Part shown: piece by piece, positions 44,656 to 52,840 of the stretch
Layout of the letters: every line of letters begins with the position of its first letter
How positions within the stretch are numbered: the first letter of the stretch is position 1
Source of the DNA: Hyphomicrobiaceae bacterium
GTDB taxonomy: Bacteria > Pseudomonadota > Alphaproteobacteria > Rhizobiales > Ancalomicrobiaceae
Length of the DNA stretch: 64,000 bases
Assembly (NCBI GenBank): GCA_016793065.1
Contig: JAEULV010000113.1
Span: 23,393 to 87,392 of the forward strand
Direction: 5' to 3'
Program-made: the position numbers and the translations under genes
Notes under the pieces: model-generated
Told to the model about the DNA's origin: nothing
The model's database searches: none
Seen by the model: only the letters and a program-made list of their open reading frames with translations

Positions 44656-46068
44656 TCAGCGCGCCCGCCGTGCGGCGCTGATGCTGACGACGTTGCCGGG
44701 GCGATCCCCGGACGCGCAATAGGTTGACCAAGCGTTCATCAATGCCCGGCGACGTTCCAAAGCATCGCCCCGCCGATATGCACGTTCTGTGGCGTCGCCG
44801 ACGACATGTGCGAGCGCCGCTTCGGCAATCTCACGGGGGAACTGCGTCTCTTCACCGGCCCAATCCCTGAAAGCCGAGCGCATCCCATGGGGGGTGACGC
44901 CTGCCCATGGCGGGACTACCTCACCCGGCGCGACCTTGGCCATGCGGCGAAGCGCCATCTCTCCCGCCATGACCGAAAGCGGCTTGCCCCGGCGCTGGCC
45001 GGGAAAGATGAACTCGGCTGGATCATGGGACCGCCGCAGCGCGGCGACCTGTGCCAGTACCGCCAAGGCCCCATCCGTCAACGGAACCCGGTGTTCCCGG
45101 CCCGCCTTCATCCGCGCCGCCGGGATGATCCACACACGCCGTTCAAGGTCTATCTCCCCCCACGTTGCGAGCCGGGCTTCGCCCGTGCGAACTGCGTTGA
45201 GCACGATGAAGTGCAAGAGCCGGCTGGACACATCATCCCGCGCCGCCAGCGCGGCGATGAAGGCCGGGACCTCGCGGTAATCAAGTGCAGCGTGATGTTT
45301 GACGGACAGGGCTTCCTTGCCCCGTGACGGCAACAGGCTGGCCAACCCGCCCTTGCCACGCTTGCCGAGCGCGGCGGGGTTCGGCCCCGACCGGGCGCCC
45401 GCGTCCGTCGCCTTGTCTAACACCGCCTCGATGCGGCCCCGGACCCTGTCCGCCGTCTCACGCTTCGCCAACCAGATCGGCCGCAACACCGCCGCCACCG
45501 CCGCCCGGTCAACCGCATCAATTGGGAGGGCGCGCAAGGCCGCCAGCGCCTTGACGTGCTCCCGATGCGCCGCCATGTCGCCGCGAACCTTCGAGTCGTC
45601 ATAGGGCTGGACGCCTAGCGTGGTGGCGACCTGTGCCCCATGTTTGGCATTCCGGAAGCCCGACCGCGCATCCGCGACATAGAGATCAGCCCATCGCCCG
45701 AAGGTGTTCTGTGCCGTCTCTGCCGCCCGTGCCGCCGCCCGTTCGGCCTCTGCCCGTGCCTCGATCGCCGCCACCCGTGCCGCCTCTGCCGCCGCCTCAC
45801 GGGCGCGGCGATCCTCCAAAGGATCGCCACCCGCCGCCCGGACCTTGCGAAGTTCATCGGCCCGTGCCCTGGCCTCTGCTAGCGACACGGTAGGGAAGGC
45901 CCCGAGGCTCATTTCAGTGCGCTTGGTGCCCGACCGGTACACGAACACCCAAGCCCGCCTGATGCCGCCCGACGATTCCGTCGTCCGCAAATAGAGGCCA
46001 TCCCCATCGCTGGCCATGCCCGGCCGTGAGTTCTCAACGTGCTTTGCCGATAGCTTGTTCAGTGCCAT
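44656..46068 (-). CDS. P4-type tyrosine integrase
   Basis: A 470-residue site-specific recombinase. The N-terminal DUF4102-type arm-binding domain covers about residues 1-90 (LSAKHVENSRPG, then GLYLRTTESSGG). A charged linker and a core-binding domain follow, then the catalytic domain with Arg in LNAVRTGEARLATW near residue 295, HGMRSAFRDWA near 395, the second His in LAHVVGD near 422 and nucleophile Tyr in ATERAYRRGD near 431. Such integrases target tRNA 3' ends. It lies 186 bases from the tRNA-Ser gene, with its start nearest the att site. Confidence 0.96.
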   Translation of the reverse strand: MALNKLSAKHVENSRPGMASDGDGLYLRTTESSGGIRRAWVFVYRSGTKRTEMSLGAFPTVSLAEARARADELRKVRAAGGDPLEDRRAREAAAEAARVAAIEARAEAERAAARAAETAQNTFGRWADLYVADARSGFRNAKHGAQVATTLGVQPYDDSKVRGDMAAHREHVKALAALRALPIDAVDRAAVAAVLRPIWLAKRETADRVRGRIEAVLDKATDAGARSGPNPAALGKRGKGGLASLLPSRGKEALSVKHHAALDYREVPAFIAALAARDDVSSRLLHFIVLNAVRTGEARLATWGEIDLERRVWIIPAARMKAGREHRVPLTDGALAVLAQVAALRRSHDPAEFIFPGQRRGKPLSVMAGEMALRRMAKVAPGEVVPPWAGVTPHGMRSAFRDWAGEETQFPREIAEAALAHVVGDATERAYRRGDALERRRALMNAWSTYCASGDRPGNVVSISAARRAR

Positions 46069-46100
46069 TGGTTGTGCCCGGTTAGGGTGCCCGATGATCT

Positions 46101-46120
46101 ACCCTAACCGCTACCCTAAC
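46101..46120 (+). repeat. Right arm-type integrase sites
   Basis: ACCCTAAC occurs at 46101-46108 and 46113-46120, 12 bases apart, matching the left pair at 37502-37521. An inverted copy GTTAGGGT is at 46081-46088. Confidence 0.75.
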
Positions 46121-46192
46121 CGCGTCGCAAGATAGAGAGACGCGACGAACGACGCCCAAAAACGAGTGAAAACGCTAGAGCCTTGATTTCAT

Positions 46193-46208
46193 GTCGGAAA
46201 TTTCCGAG
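46193..46208. promoter_or_regulatory. Right-end palindrome
   Basis: GTCGGAAATTTCCGAG is a near-perfect palindrome of the same type as the two at 37774-37818. It lies between the integrase gene and the tRNA, so it may control integrase expression with the same regulator. Confidence 0.6.
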
Positions 46209-46253
46209 CGCTGAACAATTGAAGACGCAAACAGGGCTTGAAAAACAATGGGG

Positions 46254-46268
46254 TGGCGGAGAGAGAGG
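46254..46268 (+). repeat. attR-type direct repeat within tRNA-Ser
   Basis: TGGCGGAGAGAGAGG is identical to 37412-37426 and covers the 3' terminus, with its encoded CCA, of tRNA-Ser. This is the usual attachment site of tRNA-targeting integrases. Confidence 0.88.
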
Positions 46269-46343
46269 GATTCGAACCCTCGATACCCTTTCGAGTATAC
46301 ACGCGTTCCAGGCGTGCGCCTTAAACCACTCGGCCATCTCTCC
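46254..46343 (-). tRNA. tRNA-Ser(GGA): tRNA-Ser (anticodon GGA)
   Basis: The sequence folds as a tRNA with a 7-bp acceptor stem (GGAGAGA/TCTCTCC), anticodon stem CACGC/GCGTG with loop CTGGAAC, a long variable arm and T-arm GAGGG-TTCGAAT-CCCTC. CCA is encoded after discriminator G. The long variable arm and anticodon GGA identify serine. The integrative element lies immediately at its 3' end, and the gene remains intact. Confidence 0.97.
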
Positions 46344-47050
46344 GGCGGGCGGGATATATACAGGGTCGGCGGGACGTTGCAAGCGGGGGAGCGGCGTGGG
46401 CGGCAAATGAATGGGGATAGATGCGGCTGGATTTCGCAATTGCCGCAGGAAGGAACATCCACTGTAGAGGTTCACGCGGCCAGCGGGCGGGAATGCAGCC
46501 GGGCTAAACTTTTGGCGGGTCGGGACACTACGCAGGGGGCGGGGTGGGCTGGCGCGGCGGGTGCGGGAGCATGGTGGGCGGCGGGGCGGTTTGACGCGGG
46601 CCGACGTCGGGGCGACTTGTCGCGGGGCTGCGGATGGCGGAGCCGGCGACGGGATGGCGTCGAGGCAAGATATCGCGCTATTTCAAGGCATTCGCGGAAA
46701 TACTCGCGCGGGTGACGCGAGGCGGCGATGCGCCGAGGGGGCGGCGCGAGCGGTCGTCGCGGGGCGCTGCGATGCGGCGGCGGCGGGGGCGACGGGGGCG
46801 ATCGGCGCGGCGCGGGCGGCGGGACGGGCCGCTCGCGGCTGCCTGCTTTAGCGGCAGGCGGGGTGATCCAGATCAAGGCGAGAGAGGTGGGCGCGTTCCA
46901 GTCTTGCCGGGTCAGGACGGCGCGGGGCCCGGTCGGGACCGGTGTGGCGCGACTTTCTGCCGGTGTGGTCATGTCCTTTCGCGCAAGCACGGCATGACGG
47001 GTTGGCCTCAGTCGACGCCGGAAGGCGATCGACGGAACTCGGAGGGGCAC
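46344..47050. other. Intergenic region without a recognisable gene
   Basis: A 707-base G+C-rich stretch upstream of the DinB-like gene. Open frames on both strands are Arg/Ala-rich and lack ribosome sites or recognisable content. I see no gene in it. Confidence 0.5.
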
Positions 47051-47563
47051 ATGAAGGACCATTTCCGCATGCTCGCCGCGTATAATACGTGGGCGAACAA
47101 GCTTATGTTCGATTGCATCGCGCAACTGGGCGAAGCAGACTATCACAAACCGATGGGGGCGTATTTCAGCTCGATCAACCGCACGCTCAATCATGTGCTG
47201 GTGGCCGATCAGGTCTGGCTGGCGCGATTCAACGGCGAGGTCGAGCCCTACGACACGCTCGACGATCTGGTGCTCTACGAGGACTTCGCCGACATGCGCG
47301 GCGCGCGGGCGAAGTGCGACGGGCATATCGAGGCGATGGTTTCGCTGTTGACCGCGGAGGATATCGCGGCGGTGTTCCGGTTCCGGACGCTGCGCAAGCC
47401 GCTGGTCGAGGCGATGCCGATGAGCCACGCGCTGGCGCATTTCTTCAATCACCAGACCCACCATCGCGGCCAGGTTTCGGTGATGCTGACCCAGTTGGGG
47501 CTGAAGACCCCGGCGATGGACATGCTGTACTTCCAGCGCGAGCTGCAAGCCAAGGCGGCGTGA
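47051..47563 (+). CDS. DinB-family protein
   Basis: A 170-residue four-helix protein of the DinB/YfiT-like family. Three His residues typical of the metal site lie in LNHVLVAD near residue 48 and in FNHQTHHRGQ near residue 135. GGAGGGG precedes ATG 47051; a longer frame upstream is Arg/Gly-rich and not DinB-like. DinB-like proteins are often thiol-dependent transferases or damage-inducible; the reaction here is unknown. Confidence 0.93.
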   Translation: MKDHFRMLAAYNTWANKLMFDCIAQLGEADYHKPMGAYFSSINRTLNHVLVADQVWLARFNGEVEPYDTLDDLVLYEDFADMRGARAKCDGHIEAMVSLLTAEDIAAVFRFRTLRKPLVEAMPMSHALAHFFNHQTHHRGQVSVMLTQLGLKTPAMDMLYFQRELQAKAA

Positions 47564-47619
47564 GGCGGGCGTCGCCGGGCGCGCGAACCCAAGCAAGCAA
47601 CAACCTCGCTCAGCACCTT

Positions 47620-47653
47620 GATCCGCGTCGAAGAGGCCTCGACGCGGATCTTT
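47620..47653 (+). terminator. Terminator after the DinB-like gene
   Basis: GATCCGCGTCGA (47620-47631) and its complement (47639-47650) form a perfect 12-bp stem with a 7-base loop, followed by TTT. It lies 57 bases after the gene stop. Confidence 0.8.
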
Positions 47654-47760
47654 CATTATCCGGCGGCCTTCTTCCGGCGCCGGACATGCGGGCCTTGGCG
47701 CTTGCCCTGCCGCTTCATACCGCAGGCCGAAGGCGCTGACGCGCCAGCCTGCGGGGACAG

Positions 47761-47799
47761 GCGAATTTCTCATCCGCATCAGGGGCAGGAGAAATTCGC
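47761..47799. repeat. Inverted repeat in the convergent spacer
   Basis: GCGAATTTCTC (47761-47771) and GAGAAATTCGC (47789-47799) are perfectly complementary with a 17-base spacer. It sits between two other hairpins, 47620-47650 and 47807-47839. Confidence 0.6.
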
Positions 47800-47806
47800 G
47801 GCAGGA

Positions 47807-47839
47807 ATATCATCGGGCAGTTTCAATGCCCGATGATAT
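47807..47839 (-). terminator. Hairpin at the end of the 47839 gene
   Basis: A perfect 13-bp stem, ATATCATCGGGCA (47807-47819) and complement (47827-47839), with a 7-base loop, overlaps the stop codon of the minus-strand gene by one base. No T run follows; a terminator or stability element is possible. Confidence 0.6.
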
Positions 47840-48408
47840 CAGCCGGCGTCGGGGCGGTTGCGCAGGGCCATCAGGCCGACGAGCGACAGGAAGGCGGCGG
47901 CGACGACGACGCCCCAACTGATCGAGATGACGTTGCGGCGGATCACCAGCGCCAGGGCGGTGACGGTGGCATTGCCGCGTCCGACGGGTTCGACGGCAAG
48001 GGTATAGACGCCCTCGTCGGGGGTGGGGATGCGGACGATCTCGACGCCGGTCGGGATCTCGACGCGGCGACCGGTGTCGTCGGGCTGGATCGCCAGGGTG
48101 ACGCGGCCGGCGTGGAACGGCTTGCCGTCGCGGGTGATGCGGGTGGCGAATTCGGCGGCGAGCGGGATGGCCTTCGGCGCGGATTCGACATTGGCGATGC
48201 TGCCGGTCAGCTGGATCACCACCGGGTTCATGTCGGGCGTCAGGCGCAGTTCAATGGCGCGCGGCGCCGGCGCCGGGCCGTCACTCGCCCGGCTGTAGAG
48301 CCGGTGCTCGGCGACGAGGATGCCGGAATACCATTGCGCCCAGACGACATGGCCGATGGCCAGCGCGGCGCCGGCGACAATGAGCAGAAATCCGAACAAG
48401 CCCTTCAC
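47839..48408 (-). CDS. Two-TM membrane protein, unknown function
   Basis: A 189-residue protein with an N-terminal membrane segment (residues about 5-25), a largely periplasmic beta-rich domain (about 45-155) and a C-terminal membrane segment (about 163-182) followed by a short basic tail. It starts at GTG 48408 because GGGGAGG lies 7 bases upstream; an in-frame ATG at 48438 would place that ribosome site inside the gene. Not recognised as a named family. Confidence 0.7.
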   Translation of the reverse strand: MKGLFGFLLIVAGAALAIGHVVWAQWYSGILVAEHRLYSRASDGPAPAPRAIELRLTPDMNPVVIQLTGSIANVESAPKAIPLAAEFATRITRDGKPFHAGRVTLAIQPDDTGRRVEIPTGVEIVRIPTPDEGVYTLAVEPVGRGNATVTALALVIRRNVISISWGVVVAAAFLSLVGLMALRNRPDAG

Positions 48409-48561
48409 GGCCCCCTCCCCGATCGGCAGCGGCGACATGCCGGGACAGCCGCCGCGATGTCGCGGTCATAGAGCGGATCGCGGTCGGGCGAAATCGAAAT
48501 CGGCGCGGGCGGGCGGGATTTCATCGGCGCGGCCGGCCGGCGCGCGCAGGCTGCGGCCCGG

Positions 48562-49197
48562 TCAGAGCCGGCCGAAGCCGTTGCCGTCGAACGAAACGTG
48601 CGGCTGATCGTGGCCGGCGAGCACCATGTCGATCATCAGGCGGACGCAGTCGGCGGCGCTGGCGGCGGTGACGATGCCGAGCTTGCCCTGGGCGCCGAGG
48701 GTGACGATGCCGTGGACGCCAGCCCAGAGGGTGTTGACGGCATCGATGCGGCTGTCGGGCGGGACCTTTTCCAGCGCCGGGGCGACATTGGCATGGACAT
48801 AGGCGAGCAACTTGCCGACGCGCTCGGCATACCAGGGCGGCAGATCGCGGCCGTCATGGGCGCGGTGCTCGAACAGCATGAACCACAGGTTCTTGTTGGC
48901 GAGGACGAAATCATGATAGCGCCGGCCCATTGCATGCACGCGCTCGTGCGGCTCGTCGGGCAGGCCGTCGGCGCTCATCACCTCGAAGGCGGTGTCGATG
49001 GTGCCGGCGCAGACGTGGATGATCAGATCGTCAAGATCGCGGAACAGGTTGTAGATCGACCCGATCGAACAGCCGATGCGATCGGCGACGCGGCGGACGG
49101 TGACCGACGAAAAGCCATCCGCTTCGACCATGGCGCGAGACGCCGCAATGGCATCGAGCCGCAGTTCATCGTGGGATTTCGGCATTCTGCGCGGCAT
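48562..49197 (-). CDS. TetR/AcrR-family regulator
   Basis: A 211-residue regulator. The helix-turn-helix occupies about residues 15-60 (FSSVTVRRVADRIGCSIGSIYNLFRDLDDL). The ligand domain contains WYAERVGKL and the TetR C-terminal pattern TLWAGVHGIVTLGAQGKL. The target is unknown; the neighbouring membrane protein is 153 bases away on the same strand. Confidence 0.92.
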   Translation of the reverse strand: MPRRMPKSHDELRLDAIAASRAMVEADGFSSVTVRRVADRIGCSIGSIYNLFRDLDDLIIHVCAGTIDTAFEVMSADGLPDEPHERVHAMGRRYHDFVLANKNLWFMLFEHRAHDGRDLPPWYAERVGKLLAYVHANVAPALEKVPPDSRIDAVNTLWAGVHGIVTLGAQGKLGIVTAASAADCVRLMIDMVLAGHDQPHVSFDGNGFGRL

Positions 49198-49731
49198 GAA
49201 AACGTCCAGTTCATCGATCGGGCGAGCCGATCTTGGCAGATTCAGTAAGGGTCGGCCGAAGCCGCGGGCAGGAGCAAGCCCGGCGGGAGCGACAAGGCCG
49301 GGAGGACCACGACGACGGCACGCCTCGATCGGACCGCTGGCAATGCCCTAAGTCGGGGCAGTTGTCGGACTGCGCGGCCCGTGTACAGGAAGCGATCTGG
49401 CGAAGTGACCACCCGTGTCCTTGACGGTCTTGCCGGCAAGAGGCGAGTAGAGCAGGTGTTGTTATTGTGCAGAGCGGGCGCGAGGGCAAGCAAGGTTCAA
49501 ACCTTGCGCAGAATTGCGCATTTGAATGCCGTGAAAGAAAATTGAACCGATTTTAGGCAGAATTATCTAGGTATTTTCTTATATTGCATACGTGTAATTG
49601 TTTATGTACCTAAGTAGCTACCCGTAATAACTGCCTGTTTTCGCGGCATTTGTGCGGCATTTGATTCCTGCTGGACAGATCGTGAGCAGGCGGCGACGGA
49701 AGGGTATCGGCTGGATGGCGCGCGTTGCCGA
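49198..49731. other. Intergenic region with low-G+C part
   Basis: About 530 bases without a gene. It includes a short inverted repeat GCAAGGTT-CA-AACCTTGC (49490-49507) and a markedly A+T-rich stretch (about 49520-49650). No recognisable gene. Confidence 0.5.
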
Positions 49732-50181
49732 TCACGCCTTCTTGGTCCAGCCGCCGCGATCGTTCTGCTGCCAATAGGTCACCTCGTGGCCGGCGGCCTT
49801 GATCTCGCGCCATTGGCGGCGGGCATCGTCGAGGGCGTCGGGATCGGTGCCGTCGAAGATGAAGATGGCGCGGGTGTAGCCGGCGAGATCGGCGGGCGCG
49901 GCGCGGTCGACGAGGAAGCGGACGACCGCGCCGTTGGGGTTTTCGGGGCCATCGGTCAGGTAGATCGGCTGCAAGGCGGCATGGCCGTCGGCGCGGGTGC
50001 CGTGGGGCAGGAAGCTCTCGTCGGCATAGGTCCACAGATGGCTGTCCAGGGCATCACGGCGCTCGGGCGAGCCGGCCTGGACGACGACGCGCCAGCCGCG
50101 CTCCAGGCTCTTTTCCAGAAGCTGGGGCAACGTGCTTTCGAGCGTGCGGTTTTGCAAGTGGTAGAACCAGACTTCGGTCAT
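49732..50181 (-). CDS. holC: DNA polymerase III subunit chi (HolC)
   Basis: A 149-residue protein of the HolC family. It starts TEVWFYHLQNRTLESTLP, with the ERGWRVVVQAG segment near residue 28 and FIFDGTDPDALDDARRQW near residue 108. HolC links the clamp loader to single-strand-binding protein. In many Proteobacteria it follows pepA; here it is on the same strand as pepA but 2.7 kb away, with three other genes in between. The start is ATG 50181; an upstream start adds eleven residues. Confidence 0.92.
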   Translation of the reverse strand: MTEVWFYHLQNRTLESTLPQLLEKSLERGWRVVVQAGSPERRDALDSHLWTYADESFLPHGTRADGHAALQPIYLTDGPENPNGAVVRFLVDRAAPADLAGYTRAIFIFDGTDPDALDDARRQWREIKAAGHEVTYWQQNDRGGWTKKA

Positions 50182-50331
50182 GGGGCGCCCGTTGATCGCG
50201 ACGAGCGATAGCAAGAAAGCCGGGCCCGGTCACGGTGGCATTTCGGGCAGGGGGATGGATCGGCCGTCATAATCATGGCGCATCGTCGTCAATGGTGCTA
50301 CCATAACGGCAACAATCAGTGGGAGGTCGCA

Positions 50332-51480
50332 ATGTTGGGGATTGCCACAAAGCCACTCGAACGGCCCACGTTGTTCACACACTACAAGATGACGCTGGAA
50401 ACGCAGATCGAGCGCTTCATGCAGGCGCATGCGGCGGATCAGGCGATGGTGGCGCGGATCAATGCGATCAAGGCGTCGCTTGCCGACAGCGGTGACGCCG
50501 AGAGCTGGAGCCAGCTCTATCGGGCCGAGCTGGAACTGGCGGAACTGCTGCCGCAGGCGGATATCGCGGTCGAGTTCGCCCGACGTGCCGTCGAGGCCGA
50601 GCGGTTCAAGGTGCCGACGCTGGCGAAGCTGCAGGCGGAGTTCGACGCGGCCACGGAAATGGCCGGAAAGCGCGCGGCGTTCCGATGCCTGCTGGAAGAC
50701 CTGCTGTGGACCTACAACAAGCGGGCGCTCGACCGGGAACAACGTGGCCGCGCCGCCAAGCGGCTGGCAATCATCGGCGGGTTTGCCATACCTACAATCC
50801 TGCTCTTGTTGTTGGTGTCACTATACTTGCGGGGGATGACGCAGCTCGCGAGTTCATTGCTGGTGTTCGTCATGCTGCCGGGGATGCTCGGGGCATTCTT
50901 CAGCCGGTTGCTGTCGTTCCAGACCGAGCTGGCAACGCTCGATTATGATCGAATCATCACATACTTCCTGCCCCGGCACATCTTTATCCGGCTGATCATC
51001 GGCGCGGTTGGCGCGGTGACGCTTTATCTGGTGTTTCTCGGCTCGCTGCTATCGGGGGCGATGTTCCCGGATATCAATATCATCAACAGCAGTCTGGTCG
51101 CCCCCAACGGCGTGCTGACGGCGAAGCCGTTTCTGGAAAACCTCGGCAAGCTGATGTTCTGGTCGTTCGTCGCCGGCTTCTCCGAGCGGCTGGTGACCAG
51201 CACACTCGGGCGGCTGGAGGGGCAGGCGATCAGCGCCAGCCTGAGCGGCGGCACCGACACCCAGCCGGGGGCGAGCGGACAAGCGGCAGCGCCAAGGGCG
51301 GTACCGCCGCAAGGCGGCGATGTGCGCCCGCAAGTGGCCGAAGGCAGCGAGGCCGAGGCTGACGCCCGAAACCGGGAGACCGAACCGGATGTCGATCCGG
51401 CGGCGGAGGTGGATGATCCGGCGAAGCTCAACGACGCTGGCGGTCAGGGCGGTGACGTATCCAAGACCGGCAAGCAATGA
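50332..51480 (+). CDS. Four-TM membrane protein with acidic C-terminus, unknown
   Basis: A 382-residue protein. A soluble N-terminal helical region covers about residues 1-140, followed by four or so membrane segments between residues about 145 and 285 (AIPTILLLLLVSLYL, LVFVMLPGMLGAFF, LIIGAVGAVTLYLVF, LMFWSFVAGFSERLV). The C-terminal 90 residues are disordered, rich in Asp, Glu, Gln and Gly. GGGAGG precedes ATG 50332. It is opposite in strand to its neighbours. Not recognised. Confidence 0.75.
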   Translation: MLGIATKPLERPTLFTHYKMTLETQIERFMQAHAADQAMVARINAIKASLADSGDAESWSQLYRAELELAELLPQADIAVEFARRAVEAERFKVPTLAKLQAEFDAATEMAGKRAAFRCLLEDLLWTYNKRALDREQRGRAAKRLAIIGGFAIPTILLLLLVSLYLRGMTQLASSLLVFVMLPGMLGAFFSRLLSFQTELATLDYDRIITYFLPRHIFIRLIIGAVGAVTLYLVFLGSLLSGAMFPDINIINSSLVAPNGVLTAKPFLENLGKLMFWSFVAGFSERLVTSTLGRLEGQAISASLSGGTDTQPGASGQAAAPRAVPPQGGDVRPQVAEGSEAEADARNRETEPDVDPAAEVDDPAKLNDAGGQGGDVSKTGKQ

Positions 51481-51562
51481 TGACGTACAGACAGGCTTTG
51501 CTGGATCGATGAATGCGCCGTCGGGCCGGACGCACAGGACCGGACGCGTCGGGCATTGAGCG

Positions 51563-52069
51563 TCAGGCTTTGTGCTCGTAGCTGATGTGGGGGAAGGTGG
51601 CGGCGAGGGCTTGGGCCCAGGCCTGGTGCGGGGCGCGCAGGCAGTCCTCGGGAACGTAGAGGCGCTTGCCGGCGCGGTCGCGCAGCGACAGCTGGTTGCT
51701 GTCGCCGGACGTGTCCCACAGCACGGTGGCGATATCGTCGAGCGGGATGCGGCTTTCCTTGAAGGGCGGGACGCCGACCCACCAGACGAGGGCGCGAGCG
51801 GCGAGATCGAGGCGACTGCCGCACCGGGTATTGCGGATCAGGGCGGTGACACCGCCGAGCACGGAAAGAACACCGAGCCCGAGCGCGGCAAGGTGGAGCC
51901 ATTGCGGGCAGGCATATTCGAGGCAGTGCCGTGCCGGATCGACGCTGAGGGGTACCGCGATGAAGCCCGCGCCGACGCAGATCACCAGATAAACCATGAT
52001 GTTGCGCCGGGCGCTGGCCTGAAACGGCCGCAGCTCGGGCGGCAGTGCGGCTTCGGTCTGGCTTGGCAT
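51563..52069 (-). CDS. Tandem membrane-protein paralogue 1
   Basis: A 168-residue protein with two membrane segments (about residues 25-45 and 60-80), then a soluble domain with WWVGVPPFKESRIPL near residue 95, of the type seen in small bacterial PH-like membrane proteins. It is clearly paralogous to the gene at 52341-52811: both have LRP-x-x-x-SARR near the start, CGSRLD/RGSRID before the domain, and DC(L/I)RAPH-AW near the end. The function is unknown. Confidence 0.75.
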   Translation of the reverse strand: MPSQTEAALPPELRPFQASARRNIMVYLVICVGAGFIAVPLSVDPARHCLEYACPQWLHLAALGLGVLSVLGGVTALIRNTRCGSRLDLAARALVWWVGVPPFKESRIPLDDIATVLWDTSGDSNQLSLRDRAGKRLYVPEDCLRAPHQAWAQALAATFPHISYEHKA

Positions 52070-52340
52070 GGCGGGACCTCGCGGTTGATGCCGAATGCGG
52101 AAGGCGGTTTCCGCGCCGGCCGCTGGCGACGCGCAGATGTCTCACGCAGCAGGACATGAGACATTCGCGCGAAGACATCTCGATCTTTATCAACGCCCGC
52201 CGGCATGACAGGACGACGACACCATCAGCAACCGGGATTACGGTTTGGTGTCGCGGCGGCCGCGAACGCTCCGAAGCGACGTGAAAACGCCGGCGCAGGG
52301 TTAACCGGTCGCCATCGGCGCGGGGCTCGGCGCGGCGGCG

Positions 52341-52811
52341 TCAGTCGATGGCGATGTGGGGCCAAGCGGTCGCCATGGCGCGCAGCCAGGCGGCGTGCGG
52401 AGCGCGGATGCAGTCGCGCGGGATCGGGTGGGTGCCGCCGTCGCGATCGACGACGCGCACGACGTCCGGCTCGAGGCGCAGGCGGGCGATCCGCGCCAGC
52501 GGCAGCTCGCCGCGCTCGTCGGCCCCGGTGCCGGTCCACCAGCACAGGCAGGCGCGGGCGGCATCGATCCGGCTGCCGCGACGGGTGTCGAGGGCAAGGA
52601 CCAGCAACACGGCGGCGAGGATCACCGCGCCAAGGCCGATCTCGAACGGCTGGACCCAGCCCGGACAGGGCAATGGACCGCAAAGCCGCACGGGCAGGAG
52701 CCCGAGCGTCAGGAAGACGACGCCGCAGGCGGCGAGCCCCCAGGCGAGCGGACGCCGGCGGGCGCTGGTTTCATAGGGACGAAGGGCGGGGGCGAGCTCG
52801 GCGTCGGTCAT
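52341..52811 (-). CDS. Tandem membrane-protein paralogue 2
   Basis: A 156-residue paralogue of the protein at 51563-52069, with the same two membrane segments and soluble domain (CLCWWTGTGADERGELPL). The two lie in the same orientation between pepA and holC, probably from a local duplication, and have diverged considerably. Confidence 0.75.
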   Translation of the reverse strand: MTDAELAPALRPYETSARRRPLAWGLAACGVVFLTLGLLPVRLCGPLPCPGWVQPFEIGLGAVILAAVLLVLALDTRRGSRIDAARACLCWWTGTGADERGELPLARIARLRLEPDVVRVVDRDGGTHPIPRDCIRAPHAAWLRAMATAWPHIAID

Positions 52812-52840
52812 GGCGCGCTCCCCTCCCCCGCCCGGCCGCG

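Larger units (their letters stand above)
37412..46268. mobile_element. tRNA-Ser-integrated element, phage-satellite-like
   Basis: An 8.86-kb element bounded by a 15-base exact direct repeat. It carries a P4-type integrase next to tRNA-Ser, paired arm-type sites at both ends, and an AlpA-like gene with a promoter. It also has a probable replication protein with internal iterons, a Nu1-like terminase small subunit, a HExxH protein, a coiled-coil protein and a lower-G+C accessory cassette. No capsid, tail or large terminase genes are present. The set resembles phage satellites such as phage-inducible chromosomal islands, but no close relative can be named from memory. Confidence 0.85.
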
